Of a stretch of 64,000 nt of DNA, positions 8,117 through 19,813 are shown piece after piece. A model generated the notes under the pieces. That model saw only the letters and a list, made by a program, of their open reading frames with translations, was not told the origin of the DNA and did no database searches. The stretch spans positions 1-64,000 of the forward strand of contig NZ_BMIF01000011.1 in the NCBI RefSeq assembly GCF_014641695.1. The letters run 5' to 3'. The position numbers and the translations under genes were made by a program. This DNA is from Nitratireductor aestuarii. GTDB lineage: Bacteria; Pseudomonadota; Alphaproteobacteria; Rhizobiales; Rhizobiaceae. Every line of letters begins with the position of its first letter. Position 1 is the first letter of the stretch.

Positions 8117-9724
8117 ATGCCCATCCTTAAATCGCAGATTTCTCCCTCCTCGTCCGCCTTCCGCGAGAACTCGGCCCGGATGCAGGGCCTTGTCACAGAG
8201 ATGGCCGAGACGGCCGCGCTGATCTCCGCTGGCGGCCCGGAGGAAGCGCGCAGCCGCCATTTGGCGCGCGGCAAGTTGCTGCCGCGTGAGCGGCTGGCGG
8301 GGCTCCTGGATGTGGGATCGCCCTTCCTCGAAATCGGACAGTTCGCGGCGTGGAACCTCTATGGCAACGAAGTGGCATCGGCTGGCCTGATCGCCGGCAT
8401 CGGCCGTGTCGAAGGTCGCGAATGCATGATCGTCGTCAACGACGCGACGGTGAAGGGCGGCACCTACTACCCGCTTACGGTTAAGAAGCATCTGCGCGCG
8501 CAGGAAATCGCGCTCGAGAACAACCTGCCATGCATCTACCTGGTCGATTCAGGCGGTGCGAACCTGCCGAACCAGGACGAGGTCTTCCCGGATCGCGAAC
8601 ACTTTGGCCGCATCTTCTATAATCAGGCCAACATGTCGGCGCGCGGCATCCCTCAAATAGCCTGCGTGATGGGCTCGTGCACTGCGGGCGGCGCCTATGT
8701 GCCCGCGATGAGCGACGAAACGGTGATCGTGCGCAACCAGGGCACGATCTTCCTGGGAGGCCCGCCGCTGGTGAAGGCCGCGACTGGCGAAGTTGTAACG
8801 GCGGAAGAACTGGGCGGAGCGGATCTCCACACGCGGGAATCCGGCGTCGCCGATCACTATGCGCAGGATGACCGCCACGCACTCTCGATCGTTCGCCGGA
8901 TCGTGCGGAACCTGAACCGCAGCAAGGCATCGCAGCTGTCGCTGCAAAAGCCGGCCCCGCCGCTTTACGATCCATACGAAATCTACGGCATCACTCCGGC
9001 TGATCCTCGCCAGACCTACGACGTTCGCGAGGTAATTGCCCGCATCGTTGACGGCTCTGAGTTCGACGAGTTCAAGCAGAACTACGGCGCCACGCTTGTC
9101 ACAGGTTTCGCGCATCTGCATGGAATGCCGGTCGGCATCCTTGCGAACAATGGCGTGCTGTTTTCGGAATCCGCGCTCAAAGGGGCGCATTTCATTGAGC
9201 TTTGCTGCCAGCGGAAGATCCCGCTCCTGTTCCTGCAGAACATCACGGGCTTCATGGTCGGCCGCAAATATGAGGCAGGCGGCATCGCCAAGGATGGCGC
9301 CAAGCTGGTGACCGCCGTTGCCACCGCGCGTGTGCCGAAGATCACGACGATCATCGGCGGTTCGTTCGGCGCGGGCAACTACGGCATGTGCGGCAGAGCT
9401 TTCTCGCCGCGCTTCCTCTGGACATGGCCGAATTCGCGCATTTCCGTCATGGGTGGCGAGCAGGCAGCAACGGTGCTTTCGATCGTCAGGCGCGAAGGCA
9501 TCGAACGGAGGGGCCAGCAATGGTCGCCCGAAGAGGAAGCCGAGTTCCGCGCGCCGATCCTGGAAAAGTACGAGCGCGAGGGACATCCGCTCTACGCGTC
9601 GGCGCGCCTTTGGGACGATGGTATCATCGACCCGGCGAAGACCCGTGAGACCCTGGCCCTGTCACTTTCGGCAAGCCTGAATACGCCGATCGAAGAGACC
9701 AAAGTTGGTGTGTGGAGAATGTAG
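8117..9724 (+). CDS. liuB: 3-methylcrotonyl-CoA carboxylase beta (carboxyltransferase) subunit
   Basis: Transfers the carboxyl group from carboxybiotin to 3-methylcrotonyl-CoA, giving 3-methylglutaconyl-CoA. It partners with the biotin subunit LiuD encoded at 16347-18299. Two crotonase-like carboxyltransferase lobes are present: an N-terminal one with [31 protein letters not shown] and [16 protein letters not shown], and a C-terminal one with [35 protein letters not shown] and [15 protein letters not shown]. All are signatures of MCC beta rather than propionyl-CoA carboxylase. Length 535 is as expected. The ATG at 8117 fits the family start. Confidence 0.97.
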   Translation: MPILKSQISPSSSAFRENSARMQGLVTEMAETAALISAGGPEEARSRHLARGKLLPRERLAGLLDVGSPFLEIGQFAAWNLYGNEVASAGLIAGIGRVEGRECMIVVNDATVKGGTYYPLTVKKHLRAQEIALENNLPCIYLVDSGGANLPNQDEVFPDREHFGRIFYNQANMSARGIPQIACVMGSCTAGGAYVPAMSDETVIVRNQGTIFLGGPPLVKAATGEVVTAEELGGADLHTRESGVADHYAQDDRHALSIVRRIVRNLNRSKASQLSLQKPAPPLYDPYEIYGITPADPRQTYDVREVIARIVDGSEFDEFKQNYGATLVTGFAHLHGMPVGILANNGVLFSESALKGAHFIELCCQRKIPLLFLQNITGFMVGRKYEAGGIAKDGAKLVTAVATARVPKITTIIGGSFGAGNYGMCGRAFSPRFLWTWPNSRISVMGGEQAATVLSIVRREGIERRGQQWSPEEEAEFRAPILEKYEREGHPLYASARLWDDGIIDPAKTRETLALSLSASLNTPIEETKVGVWRM

Positions 9725-9936
9725 CTCCACTCCGACACCCGCGAAAATGCGGCTTTGCATCACTAAAGGATCGCGATAGAAGAGAACGAAATTCCACTCG
9801 GAGCGACATGCTTGCAGTCAGGCAGCTACCTGTCCGTTCTTACGGCAAATATATTCCATACTGCCTCACGGCATTCTGTCCTGGCACTTGCAGATGGTCA
9901 TATTCTGCCCAACGCAGATAGACGCGAGCTGCAGGC

Positions 9937-11250
9937 ATGATCGTAATCGTTGGCGGCGGCGCGACTGGCGCCATCTTTGCCGCGCACCTTCTGAAGGTCT
10001 CTGACGCCAACCGGATCGTGCTCGTCGAGAAGCGCGGCAGGGTGGGCCGCGGTCTGGCCTATTCCACCACCCTCCCCGACCATCTGCTGAACGTTCGTGC
10101 GCAGAACATGAGCGCCTTGCCGGATGACCCGGGTCACTTCGTGCGGTGGCTCACTGAGCGCGATCTGATGGACCCAAACGAGCCCTTCTTCTTTGCGCCA
10201 CGCAAGGTCTACGGCGACTATCTGGAAGATCTGCTGCGCGAGGCGGATGCGGAACATTCCGGACGGCTGCAGATCATCAGCGATGAGGTCATTTCCGCTA
10301 TTCCCCAGGCGTCAGGGGTTGAGGTTGAACTTGCATCAGGCCAGACCCTGCAGGCGAGCAGGCTGGTTCTGGCGACAGGCCATGACATAGAGCCGCTCAA
10401 TCGCGACGAGATCTCAGTACGGATGGATACTCCTGAAGACACCGAGCTTCCCCCGGATGCGCCGATCCTGATCATGGGCAGCGGGCTCAGCATGGTGGAT
10501 GCGGTGCTGTCTCTGGAAGCACGTGGCCATCGCGGTCCGGTGACAGTCGTCTCCCGCCGCGGATTGCTGCCGCAGCGGCAGGTACTGCCTCATCCAATTC
10601 CATTTACCGAGAATGACATTCCCTTTGGTTTGGAACCCTCCCGCTTCCTGGGCTGGCTCCGCGACCGCGTAAGAAAGCACGTTCAGGCGGGTGGCAACTG
10701 GCGCGACGTGGTCGACGGCTTGCGGCCCTACAACCAGCGCATCTGGCAGAGCTGGCCGGAGCCTTCCCGCAAGATTTTCCTGCGGCATGCAAAAGCCTGG
10801 TGGGACACGCACCGCCACCGCATGGCGCCCGAGGTGCATGACCGCATCCAGGCAGCGGTGCAGGAGGGCCGGCTTGCCATTCGTGCGGGCCGCATACTCC
10901 GCACGGAAAGGGCGGGCGCGGATTTCACCGTGACACTCAGGCCGCGGGGTTCACAGCAGGAAGAAACACTGCGCGTCGCCCGCGTCTACGACTGCACCGG
11001 CATCATTCGCAACATCGAGGATAGCTCCCGCGCTATCCTTCGTGGGCTGGTCGAGGCTGGACTGGCCAAGACCGATCCTTTGCGTCTGAGCCTGAACGTC
11101 ACCCGCGACTGCCAGCTCATCGGCCGCGACGGTAAGGCTTCTGACCGACTCTATGCGTTGGGACCTCTCACCCGCAGCGAATTCTTCGAAATCGACGCGG
11201 TGCCGGAGATACGGGTTCAGGCGGCAGCACTGGCAAGGAAACTAAGCTAG
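9937..11250 (+). CDS. FAD/NAD(P)-binding flavoprotein (HpyO-like)
   Basis: Putative FAD-dependent oxidoreductase of the group with an N-terminal NAD_binding_9 domain. The nucleotide-binding motif IVIVGGGATGAIFAAHLL opens the protein, followed by the family block GRGLAYSTTLPDHLLNVRAQNMSALPDDPGHF. A second glycine-rich motif, ILIMGSGLSMVDAVLSL, lies near residue 180. The substrate is unknown. It starts 212 bp after liuB in the same direction but is not a known leucine-pathway enzyme. Its stop codon overlaps that of the convergent DUF922 gene by 4 bp. The ribosome site is weak. Confidence 0.8.
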   Translation: MIVIVGGGATGAIFAAHLLKVSDANRIVLVEKRGRVGRGLAYSTTLPDHLLNVRAQNMSALPDDPGHFVRWLTERDLMDPNEPFFFAPRKVYGDYLEDLLREADAEHSGRLQIISDEVISAIPQASGVEVELASGQTLQASRLVLATGHDIEPLNRDEISVRMDTPEDTELPPDAPILIMGSGLSMVDAVLSLEARGHRGPVTVVSRRGLLPQRQVLPHPIPFTENDIPFGLEPSRFLGWLRDRVRKHVQAGGNWRDVVDGLRPYNQRIWQSWPEPSRKIFLRHAKAWWDTHRHRMAPEVHDRIQAAVQEGRLAIRAGRILRTERAGADFTVTLRPRGSQQEETLRVARVYDCTGIIRNIEDSSRAILRGLVEAGLAKTDPLRLSLNVTRDCQLIGRDGKASDRLYALGPLTRSEFFEIDAVPEIRVQAAALARKLS

Positions 11251-11861
11251 TTCCCTGCCGAAGGAGAGCCAATTCCGTTGACCAGACCAAGGACGAGCGA
11301 ATGGACATTGCCTCCGTCGCTCAACTCCTCCTTGTCGAAGGCGCGGCTCTGCCGCCGCTGCTCTTCCACGAGTGGCTTTGTGCGGTTCTCCACCTCCTTG
11401 CGGACGGCACGGCATCTTGGATCGTTCGGCACGAAGGTGCCCACAGTAGCGGCCTCGATGGCCTTCACCGTCTCAACGATCATCGCCCCGTGCACCCGCT
11501 CGTGCTTTTCCACCCCCTCGATGAAAGTGTTCCAGAGAGGCTGAAGCGCTTCGGGAAGCCTGTTGGAAGGCTTGGGAAGTCGATAGACGATGGTAAGGTG
11601 AGGCTTCGCGGCAGCAAGGATGCACCCACCATCGCGAGGTTGGTAGTCGCGTGACCACTTGAGTTCGAAGTCCGTGATCGCGATCGCCCTGCCCGCACCA
11701 GCCTTCGGACCGTTCTCCCCGATCGACCGGTAGAGGTCGATGCCGGTCTTGCCGGAAATCGCGTAGGTCTGAACCTTTTCCACCGGCGCCCAGCTTTGGG
11801 CCTGCGCCATCGATGACCACAAGACGACAGGTGCAACGCCTACGAACCGGTATATCTGCAT
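11247..11861 (-). CDS. Secreted DUF922 zinc-dependent protease-like protein
   Basis: Predicted periplasmic protein with a signal peptide (residues 1-21, ending MAQA) and the HExxH zinc motif at H120-H124 (KHERVHG), which defines DUF922 proteins proposed to be metalloproteases. The preceding region, FELKWSRDYQPRDGGCILAA, and the pair of cysteines C80 and C149 may form a disulphide. Its substrate is unknown. It lies downstream of the large outer-membrane barrel gene on the same strand, but a terminator stands between them, so co-transcription is doubtful. Confidence 0.75.
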   Translation of the reverse strand: MQIYRFVGVAPVVLWSSMAQAQSWAPVEKVQTYAISGKTGIDLYRSIGENGPKAGAGRAIAITDFELKWSRDYQPRDGGCILAAAKPHLTIVYRLPKPSNRLPEALQPLWNTFIEGVEKHERVHGAMIVETVKAIEAATVGTFVPNDPRCRAVRKEVENRTKPLVEEQRRQSRAFDKEELSDGGNVHSLVLGLVNGIGSPSAGN

Positions 11862-11947
11862 GCCACTCTCCTAACCCTGACAGGGGTAGGAGAACGCCGC
11901 CGCTCATGCAAGCAAAAGAGCAGTTTCAGGGAGAGCGGGAAGAAAAA

Positions 11948-11979
11948 GCCCCGTCACATGGGAGGAGGTGTGACGGGGC
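11948..11979 (-). terminator. Rho-independent terminator of the 1256-residue barrel gene
   Basis: Perfect 11-bp stem GCCCCGTCACA / TGTGACGGGGC with a 10-nt loop, followed on the minus strand by TTTTTCT. It lies 76 bp past the stop codon at 12055. Confidence 0.85.
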
Positions 11980-12054
11980 GAGTATTTCAACATTGAGGTA
12001 GCCTTACTCACCCGATAACCGCCCTGTGCATCTCCAAGACACACAAGGCACGAA

Positions 12055-15000
12055 CTAGAACTTACCCACGATGTTCAGGAATGGTCCCTTATCATCGAGT
12101 GTCAGGTCACGGAGGTCATCCGAGAAGCGGCCGAAGTTGTAGCCGGCGCCCACCTTGAAGTTGTTTCCCACGTGCCGGTAGAGAGCAGCCAAGAGACCGT
12201 AATCGACCGACTTGACCGCGGGCGTGAAGAAGGCACGGCCTTCCAGCAACGCATCCCAGTTCTTGACCACGTGCAGGTCGGTTCTGATGACGCCGAGATG
12301 CGCTGAGGACTGTTGCCATGGGCCCATCGATTTCGTCGCATCGTTGCGTATGCTGATCTCGCCGATACGGGCACCGTATTTTCCGCCGACCGACAGCCAG
12401 GGCAGCAGGTCATAGGTGACGTCAGCCGAGACGATGTGGCTGCGCTGCATGGGGCCTCCCGAGGTGTTTGACGACGACGAGATCTGGCCCAGCGTCGGCA
12501 AATCGTAGAGGAAGGTGTACCGCATCAGGGCGTTCAGCCTGTCATGGTCCACGGGACGATACGCGTAACCAAGCGATCCTTCGATGTAGTCGCCGTTGTA
12601 ATAGGACCCCGCGCCGGACTGGGAGAGAACCGCATCACCGCTGACCAGCAACCTGCCGCTTTCGTCATGCTGCCATGCCACGCCCGAGGAGACCGCGTAG
12701 GTATTGACGTCACGGGTACGGTCATCGGAATTCTCGACACGGACTTCTGCGCGGGTCCTTGCAGACAGGCCTTCTTCCTCGTCGTTGTAGCCCACCGCGA
12801 CGGACCCTGCGTACCGATCAAAATCCGAGTACTCGAGCTTGGTGTCTGGATTGACGCGATTATCCATGATCCGTCCGGCCTCGCCGCCGAGGTCGACAGT
12901 CCAGAGCGAGTTGGGGGTGTAGACCACACCGTAGGTTTGCGCCAGCGAGCGCCTGCGTCCGAACAGATCGTAGTTCGACTCGGCATAAGCGGTGGTTACG
13001 TCGTCGATCCTCCGCTTCACGCCGCCGACCAGTGAGCCGAGATCCCGACCGTGCAGCACATCGCTGCGCGTGAGGTCGAAGGCTCTGCTCGGATCAAGCC
13101 TATAGCCGATATAGTACTGGTCATCGACCGTGGGGCTGTAGTTCAACGCGGCCAACCCACCGACGCCGGACCGTCCGTAAGAAACCTCGCCTTCTGCCGA
13201 GATCTTTTCGGTCAGGGCAACCTCTGCACCGACACCAACGCGGTCGTTCTTTTCAATGCTGCCCTTCCGGAACAGGCTGTGTTGGCCAAATACGTAGTAG
13301 GTGTAATCCTCGTTCTGCTTGAAATCGAGACGCACGCCGACGTCGGCACGGTTTCCATCATATCCGTACTTTCCCGCAGCGATTGCGGTGGGAGAATGGA
13401 GCCGGGTGTGCGTTACACCGACGGTCGCCTTCAACTGGGGCATGAACTGCCAGCTCGCTGCGAACTTGGAGTCGCGCCGGCGCTGTCCTTCACCATCCTT
13501 GAGGTCATCCAGCGTTACGCCGGCGTCCATGGTTCCGGTGATCGGCATGGCGGCATGTGCGCCCCACACCCGTCGATTTGCCGACAACCGGTCCGACGTG
13601 GTCGAGAATCCGGCCTGCTTCTTTTCGTAATAGCCTCCGATCTTCCCGGTATCGATGCCGAATGGCCGAATGTCTGCCATGTCCAACTGGCCGCCGACGC
13701 GCCAGCCCAGTGCCGACTTACCACCCGTTCCCTCTTTTTCGGTCAGCGTAAGGCCACCATCCGTGGACCGGGCGAGACTGGAGTTCGTTCCCGACGAGCG
13801 TGCAACTTCCGCGTCGACATAAGTGGTCTGTGAACGGCGTACGAGAATGTCCGCGCCCACCGCCTTTGTCCTCTTTTCGTCCACGCGCTCGGTGTTACCG
13901 GTTACGCCAAGACGCACCGAGTCCCCGACCCATTGTTGCACCCGGCCACCGTAGACATAGTCCTTCGCATCACGGGCCCGCGGAATGTATTCGTAGCTGA
14001 CCACCAGATACTGCTTGTCTCCGCCGAGAGCGCTGGACCTCACCGGGCCCACTCCGAGGCTGGTCGAGTTCAGCGGCCGCTTGAGGATCAAGACGCCCTG
14101 GATGTGGTCGAAGGTGTAATCTTCGCCGTGCGCCAGATACTTGCGCTCAATAACCCTTCCACTCACATCATCCCGCACCTCGACCATGACCGTTTCGGAC
14201 CCGGAAGTGATGTCCTGACGCCGCAGGAAATAGGCCGATCCGCCGGTGCCGAGAAATTCATCCGTCTGCGGCACCGTGTCAGGCAGCGCGCCATAGGCGG
14301 AGACTTCCGTCTTCCGTTCGCCGTAACTCGTCTGGCTGTCCGAGCGCATCTCCAGGTTGGCGCCGTAGAGCCCTCTGCTGCTGGACAGGAATTTCGTGCC
14401 GGAAATGCGGGTCTTGTAATTTCCCCACATGACGTGACTGTCACCGCGCTCCACCCGGACGTAGAATTTGCCTTTGGTCGGAGCATCCTCGACCCATGTG
14501 GAATCGTCGCCGTAGACAGCATAGTACTTGTCAGGATCTATGCGCTTCAGGAACTCACGGGCATTTTTCGCGTCCATGTTCTTGAACAGGTACTTCAGAT
14601 CGTTCTCGCCGGTGTCCGCAGCCGCGGTGATGAGCGTCTGCCCCTTCACCTTGCCTTTCAGGTAGAAGGCGATGCGCCCCTTCTTGTAGATCGTATCGAA
14701 CTCGCCCTGGCGCACGTCTTCGATACCCGGATCTCCGGTCTGCTTGCCGAAGGTTGCTTCGGCCAGACCGACGTAGAACCACTCGTTCGTCGGAATGTTG
14801 ACATCACGGCTGAAGTAAAGCCCGCCGCCCTTCATCGGTCCGTCGACTGCAATGTCGATCAGATGGTCGCCTGGTGGCAGGATCCGCTGGGTGACGAATG
14901 CGCCATTCGGATCAACCGGGATAGGTTCATCGAAAACGGTGATCGTGTAGCCTTCGGGAACGTTCTTGCCGTGAACGGTGACCGCGCCTCCATGAACTGG

Positions 15001-15825
15001 AATGTTGCGAAACGCAGTGCGGTCTTCGGCCATTCCGGGCGCCACCGCTTGGACGGCATCTGAAAGCAGCTCTCCCTCTGACCGTTTCAGCGACAGCGGT
15101 ATGGTTTCATCAAACCTGTCACGGTCATCATAGACGCGAAGCACGTATTGATATTCCGAGTCTCCGCCGCCCGGCATGGTCCAGTCCGCCAGACCGGTTA
15201 TCCCGATAGGCAGCACGGCAACCGGGGTCCGGGTATCGCCGACGCGGAAAATCCGGACTTCTGCCCTGGTTATGAAAGCCTGGTAGTTCGACGTTGCAAG
15301 AAAGCTGATCGGCTCCCCCGCCGCATAGGCACGGCGGATGGGTGCTGTGGAAACATTGAGCAATGGCTTCTGGTCGAGCCCGTCGAACTTCAGCTGAATA
15401 TCGACCGCAGCAAGATCAACGTCGGTCTTGCGCTGCTTGAAGACATTTGGATCGTCAGGCTGCGAACCGAATGCCCCCTCGCCGATGATCACCCCGGTTT
15501 CATCGACTGTCTGGCCGTCGACGCTGATCTTGAATGGAACCGCTGCCTGATCCGCAAGTGTTTCTTGCTCCAGGTTTGGTGTGATCGGCAGCCTTCCCAG
15601 GCTGCTGTTGTCGTACATCTTCCCGCGCATCTGCGGCCTGCAGCCATCGTCAGCGCATTCATCGACGATCGCGCCTTGCTCTACAATGACCTCGTAGTCA
15701 GCCGAGTTACCGGCGGTGACCAGCATGACGGCAGCCAAGGCGCTAGTGGCGAACAGGATCTGCTTGCGGGTTTTGTTCATCGTTGGAAGGCCGTTAGTTC
15801 TGCTTGTTAGAATTGTGCGGGTCAT
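12055..15825 (-). CDS. Large outer-membrane beta-barrel protein of unknown function
   Basis: A 1256-residue exported protein. The ATG at 15825 has a GAGG site 7 bp upstream; the ATG at 15780 (MNKTRKQILFATSALAAVMLV) lacks one, so the longer start is chosen although it puts 15 residues before the signal peptide. The N-terminal 400-500 residues look periplasmic and built of Ig-like or carbohydrate-binding-like modules (two FFLATSNYQAF/IPVHGGAVTVHG type regions, PPGDHLIDI). The rest is a series of amphipathic strands with alternating pattern ending NIVGKF, as in outer-membrane barrels. There is no TonB box or plug domain that I can recognise. Related alphaproteobacterial proteins occur beside giant repeat-rich surface proteins, suggesting a secretion or anchoring role; that is inference. 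It is monocistronic and interrupts the liu genes. Confidence 0.7.
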   Translation of the reverse strand: MTRTILTSRTNGLPTMNKTRKQILFATSALAAVMLVTAGNSADYEVIVEQGAIVDECADDGCRPQMRGKMYDNSSLGRLPITPNLEQETLADQAAVPFKISVDGQTVDETGVIIGEGAFGSQPDDPNVFKQRKTDVDLAAVDIQLKFDGLDQKPLLNVSTAPIRRAYAAGEPISFLATSNYQAFITRAEVRIFRVGDTRTPVAVLPIGITGLADWTMPGGGDSEYQYVLRVYDDRDRFDETIPLSLKRSEGELLSDAVQAVAPGMAEDRTAFRNIPVHGGAVTVHGKNVPEGYTITVFDEPIPVDPNGAFVTQRILPPGDHLIDIAVDGPMKGGGLYFSRDVNIPTNEWFYVGLAEATFGKQTGDPGIEDVRQGEFDTIYKKGRIAFYLKGKVKGQTLITAAADTGENDLKYLFKNMDAKNAREFLKRIDPDKYYAVYGDDSTWVEDAPTKGKFYVRVERGDSHVMWGNYKTRISGTKFLSSSRGLYGANLEMRSDSQTSYGERKTEVSAYGALPDTVPQTDEFLGTGGSAYFLRRQDITSGSETVMVEVRDDVSGRVIERKYLAHGEDYTFDHIQGVLILKRPLNSTSLGVGPVRSSALGGDKQYLVVSYEYIPRARDAKDYVYGGRVQQWVGDSVRLGVTGNTERVDEKRTKAVGADILVRRSQTTYVDAEVARSSGTNSSLARSTDGGLTLTEKEGTGGKSALGWRVGGQLDMADIRPFGIDTGKIGGYYEKKQAGFSTTSDRLSANRRVWGAHAAMPITGTMDAGVTLDDLKDGEGQRRRDSKFAASWQFMPQLKATVGVTHTRLHSPTAIAAGKYGYDGNRADVGVRLDFKQNEDYTYYVFGQHSLFRKGSIEKNDRVGVGAEVALTEKISAEGEVSYGRSGVGGLAALNYSPTVDDQYYIGYRLDPSRAFDLTRSDVLHGRDLGSLVGGVKRRIDDVTTAYAESNYDLFGRRRSLAQTYGVVYTPNSLWTVDLGGEAGRIMDNRVNPDTKLEYSDFDRYAGSVAVGYNDEEEGLSARTRAEVRVENSDDRTRDVNTYAVSSGVAWQHDESGRLLVSGDAVLSQSGAGSYYNGDYIEGSLGYAYRPVDHDRLNALMRYTFLYDLPTLGQISSSSNTSGGPMQRSHIVSADVTYDLLPWLSVGGKYGARIGEISIRNDATKSMGPWQQSSAHLGVIRTDLHVVKNWDALLEGRAFFTPAVKSVDYGLLAALYRHVGNNFKVGAGYNFGRFSDDLRDLTLDDKGPFLNIVGKF

Positions 15826-15986
15826 TTGCTACCTCGATGGCCTGTCGTGTTCCGGTGGACTGCGCCGGGAGCGGCCTCTCCATTTTTTGCAAACGCATGG
15901 TCCGTCATGCTGGCCCAGCTGCATGAATGAGCATGGCCACTGCTGAGAGAGCGGCCGGCTGATGCGCCCGCGATCATTCTTGCGAG

Positions 15987-16023
15987 TACACGCGTCTGTT
16001 TACCAACCGGGGCGTGTACACGT
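15987..16023. repeat. GTACACG inverted repeats and 10-bp palindrome
   Basis: GTACACG at 15987-15993 is inverted as CGTGTAC at 16014-16020, and the right arm extends into the perfect palindrome CGTGTACACG (16014-16023). A third TACACG follows at about 16027. The layout suggests a dimeric regulator site. Confidence 0.45.
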
Positions 16024-16077
16024 GCTACACGAGTATCTTCCATGAACACTCCTCATCGTCGGGCAATGAAATGGACT

Positions 16078-16110
16078 GCAACTGGGCAGGAACTCGCAAC
16101 TGGGAAGGAA
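16078..16110 (+). repeat. Two 15-bp direct repeats, period 18
   Basis: GCAACTGGGCAGGAA (16078-16092) and GCAACTGGGAAGGAA (16096-16110) differ at one base. The role is unknown. Confidence 0.6.
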
Positions 16111-16346
16111 ACGGCATGGCAGGCAATGCGATTGCCAATGACATCCCATGGGAACAGAACACGCCTGACCATAACTGCGCATGGATCGGATTCGTAAGTG
16201 AACGACGGGTTCGTTTACCGTAACCAACCCGATCCGACCCACATCCTCAGCTTGTCTTGAGGTTATGGCCGCAGGGACTGATGCACGCTATAAGAGCTCT
16301 GATCGGGAAGACGCATTCGCTGGCAAGCATCATCCGGGAGAGACAA

Positions 16347-18299
<1,953 letters not shown>

Positions 18300-18328
18300 C
18301 CAGCAGGCGCTCCGCCGATAATTCTATC

Positions 18329-18595
18329 CTAGTGCATGGTCATCCATGCGCGGGCTTCTCGCAGTGCGCGGGCAAGCTCAAGCTTGGACATGTTGGACGT
18401 GAGCTCGGCGCGCGCCCGGGCTGCGTGGCCGGATCCCCGGATTGCGGCGATGTTGAACCACTTGTGTGCTGCGACGAGGTCCCGTTCGCAGTCGCGGCCT
18501 TCAAAGTACATCATGCCGAGGCGGAAAAGTGCGTCAGCGTCTCCGGCATGGCGGACGCTGTCATTGTCGATGTCGCGGATGCTAGAAGATGCCAT
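18329..18595 (-). CDS. Small Sel1-repeat-like protein
   Basis: An 88-residue cytoplasmic protein with one Sel1/TPR-like helical repeat, ALFRLGMMYFEGRDCERDLVAAHKW followed by FNIAAIRGSGHAARARAEL, then a short helix SKLELARALREARAW. Sel1-like modules mediate protein-protein contacts; the partner here is unknown. The ATG at 18595 is preceded by AGGGACAG; an upstream ATG would add 20 unlike residues. It converges on liuD with 29 bp between stops. Confidence 0.65.
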   Translation of the reverse strand: MASSSIRDIDNDSVRHAGDADALFRLGMMYFEGRDCERDLVAAHKWFNIAAIRGSGHAARARAELTSNMSKLELARALREARAWMTMH

Positions 18596-18887
18596 TTTTT
18601 CTGTCCCTGTTCTGTCCTGAGAGCCGCCCGCCGTTCTTGTGTAGCGGTGCAGCATTCATGGGTAGAAGATAGGGCCTGGACCTTGAAAGGCGCGTTAAAC
18701 GCCGTGCTTAACGGGCGGCAAAGGAACTCTCAACAATGCGTAAACGGGCCATTTTTGTTAAGCATGGCACCCCTTGGCGTCTCTGGAATTGGCCTGCCTG
18801 GAGGGGTGGCGGTTGTTAACCTTTGCCTTTACCCTCTGCTAACCACAGTTTTCATCGAGAGCATTTCAGTTCGCCTGGAGTATGAAA
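18596..18887. other. Intergenic region upstream of Sel1-like gene
   Basis: Non-coding 292 bp with several TTAA sequences (18695, 18708 and others), none in the TTAA-N7-TTAA arrangement of CtrA sites. It presumably contains the promoter of the Sel1-like gene. The end of the GST terminator adjoins it. Confidence 0.4.
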
Positions 18888-18915
18888 AAGGCCCCGGCGG
18901 TGAAGCCGGAGCCTT
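18888..18915 (-). terminator. Rho-independent terminator of the GST gene
   Basis: Stem AAGGC-C-CCGGC / GCCGG-A-GCCTT (one mismatch) with a 6-nt loop, followed on the minus strand by TTTTTCAT, 27 bp past the GST stop. Confidence 0.8.
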
Positions 18916-18941
18916 CTGGAAATCTGTCATATTGTCGGGGG

Positions 18942-19637
18942 TTATCGCGCCCGCTGATTGAAGAGGACCTTCTTCTCCTCGTCCGTCATCGGCTTGCGCA
19001 TCTCCTGCCCGACGGCAATGCCGCGCTGTACGGCGGGACGGGCCATCATCATGTCGAACCAGCGCTTCAGGTTCGGAAACTCGTTGAGGTCCTGGCCCTG
19101 CCCTTCATAGGAGCGGACCCAGCCGATGCAGGCCATGTCGGCGATCGAATAGTCGCCAGCCAGGAAATCGCGATCAGCCAGCCGCTTGTTCATCACGCCA
19201 TAGAGGCGGTGGCACTCGTCGGTGTAGCGCTTGATCGCGTATTCGATCTTTTCCTTCGCATAGTTGCGGAAGTGATGGGCCTGACCGGCCATCGGGCCGA
19301 GGCCACCCATCTGCCAGAACAGCCACTGTTCGACTTCCACGCGCGCGCGTTCTTCAGACGGATAGAACTGGCCGAACTTGCGGCCGAGATACTGCAGAAT
19401 GGCGCCTGACTCAAAGACGGAGATCGGCTCGCCGCCTGGACCTTCCGGATCGATGATCGCGGGCATGCGGTTGTTCGGGGAAATCTTCAGAAACTCAGGC
19501 TTGAACTGGTCGCCCTTGCCAATGTTGACATAATGGACTTCGTAGGGAATGCCCGCTTCCTCAAGAAAGATGGTGATCTTGAATCCGTTCGGAGTGGGCC
19601 AATAATGAAGTTCAATCGGTGCGTTCTGAACAGTCAT
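18942..19637 (-). CDS. Glutathione S-transferase family protein (YfcG/YghU, nu class-like)
   Basis: Cytoplasmic thiol enzyme with an N-terminal thioredoxin-like domain (IELHYWPTPNGFKITIFLEEAG, residues 8-30, with the TPNG region that replaces a catalytic Tyr/Cys in nu-class enzymes) and a helical C-terminal domain (FLAGDYSIADMACIGW). The block NNRMPAIIDPEGPGGEPISVFESGAIL binds glutathione. Nu-class members act as disulphide-bond oxidoreductases rather than classical transferases. The ATG at 19637 has GAGGAGC upstream; the longer frame to 19715 adds an unrelated N-terminus. Confidence 0.9.
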   Translation of the reverse strand: MTVQNAPIELHYWPTPNGFKITIFLEEAGIPYEVHYVNIGKGDQFKPEFLKISPNNRMPAIIDPEGPGGEPISVFESGAILQYLGRKFGQFYPSEERARVEVEQWLFWQMGGLGPMAGQAHHFRNYAKEKIEYAIKRYTDECHRLYGVMNKRLADRDFLAGDYSIADMACIGWVRSYEGQGQDLNEFPNLKRWFDMMMARPAVQRGIAVGQEMRKPMTDEEKKVLFNQRAR

Positions 19638-19731
19638 GTCATGCTCCTCGTTTGTGAGCGCACGTAAGCACAAAATGCCGAACCTTGCCAAATGGTAACT
19701 AGACAAGAATCCCATGCTTGCGCATCTCTAG

Positions 19732-19746
19732 GTTTACGCTGTAAAC
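19732..19746. promoter_or_regulatory. Palindrome upstream of the GST gene
   Basis: GTTTAC-GCT-GTAAAC, a perfect 6-bp dyad about 95 bp upstream of the GST start codon. It is a plausible operator for a dimeric repressor; the regulator is unknown. Confidence 0.35.
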
Positions 19747-19813
19747 AGCATTCGTTGCCGCTTTAGTTAGTATCAAGAGTATTCATCCCGACGATCAGCG
19801 GAAGGACCCTCTC

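Larger units (their letters stand above)
15826..16346. promoter_or_regulatory. Complex divergent intergenic region between barrel gene and liuD
   Basis: This 521-bp gap holds no convincing gene. It contains several structured elements: an inverted repeat 15987-16020, a CGTGTACACG palindrome at 16014-16023, two 15-bp near-identical direct repeats starting at 16078 and 16096 (period 18), and an inverted repeat GGCAAT / ATTGCC at 16122-16136. Promoters for both flanking genes are expected here. Confidence 0.5.

Noticed and set aside
18695-18711. CtrA site upstream of the Sel1-like gene
   Set aside because: The TTAA half sites are spaced by 9, not 7.
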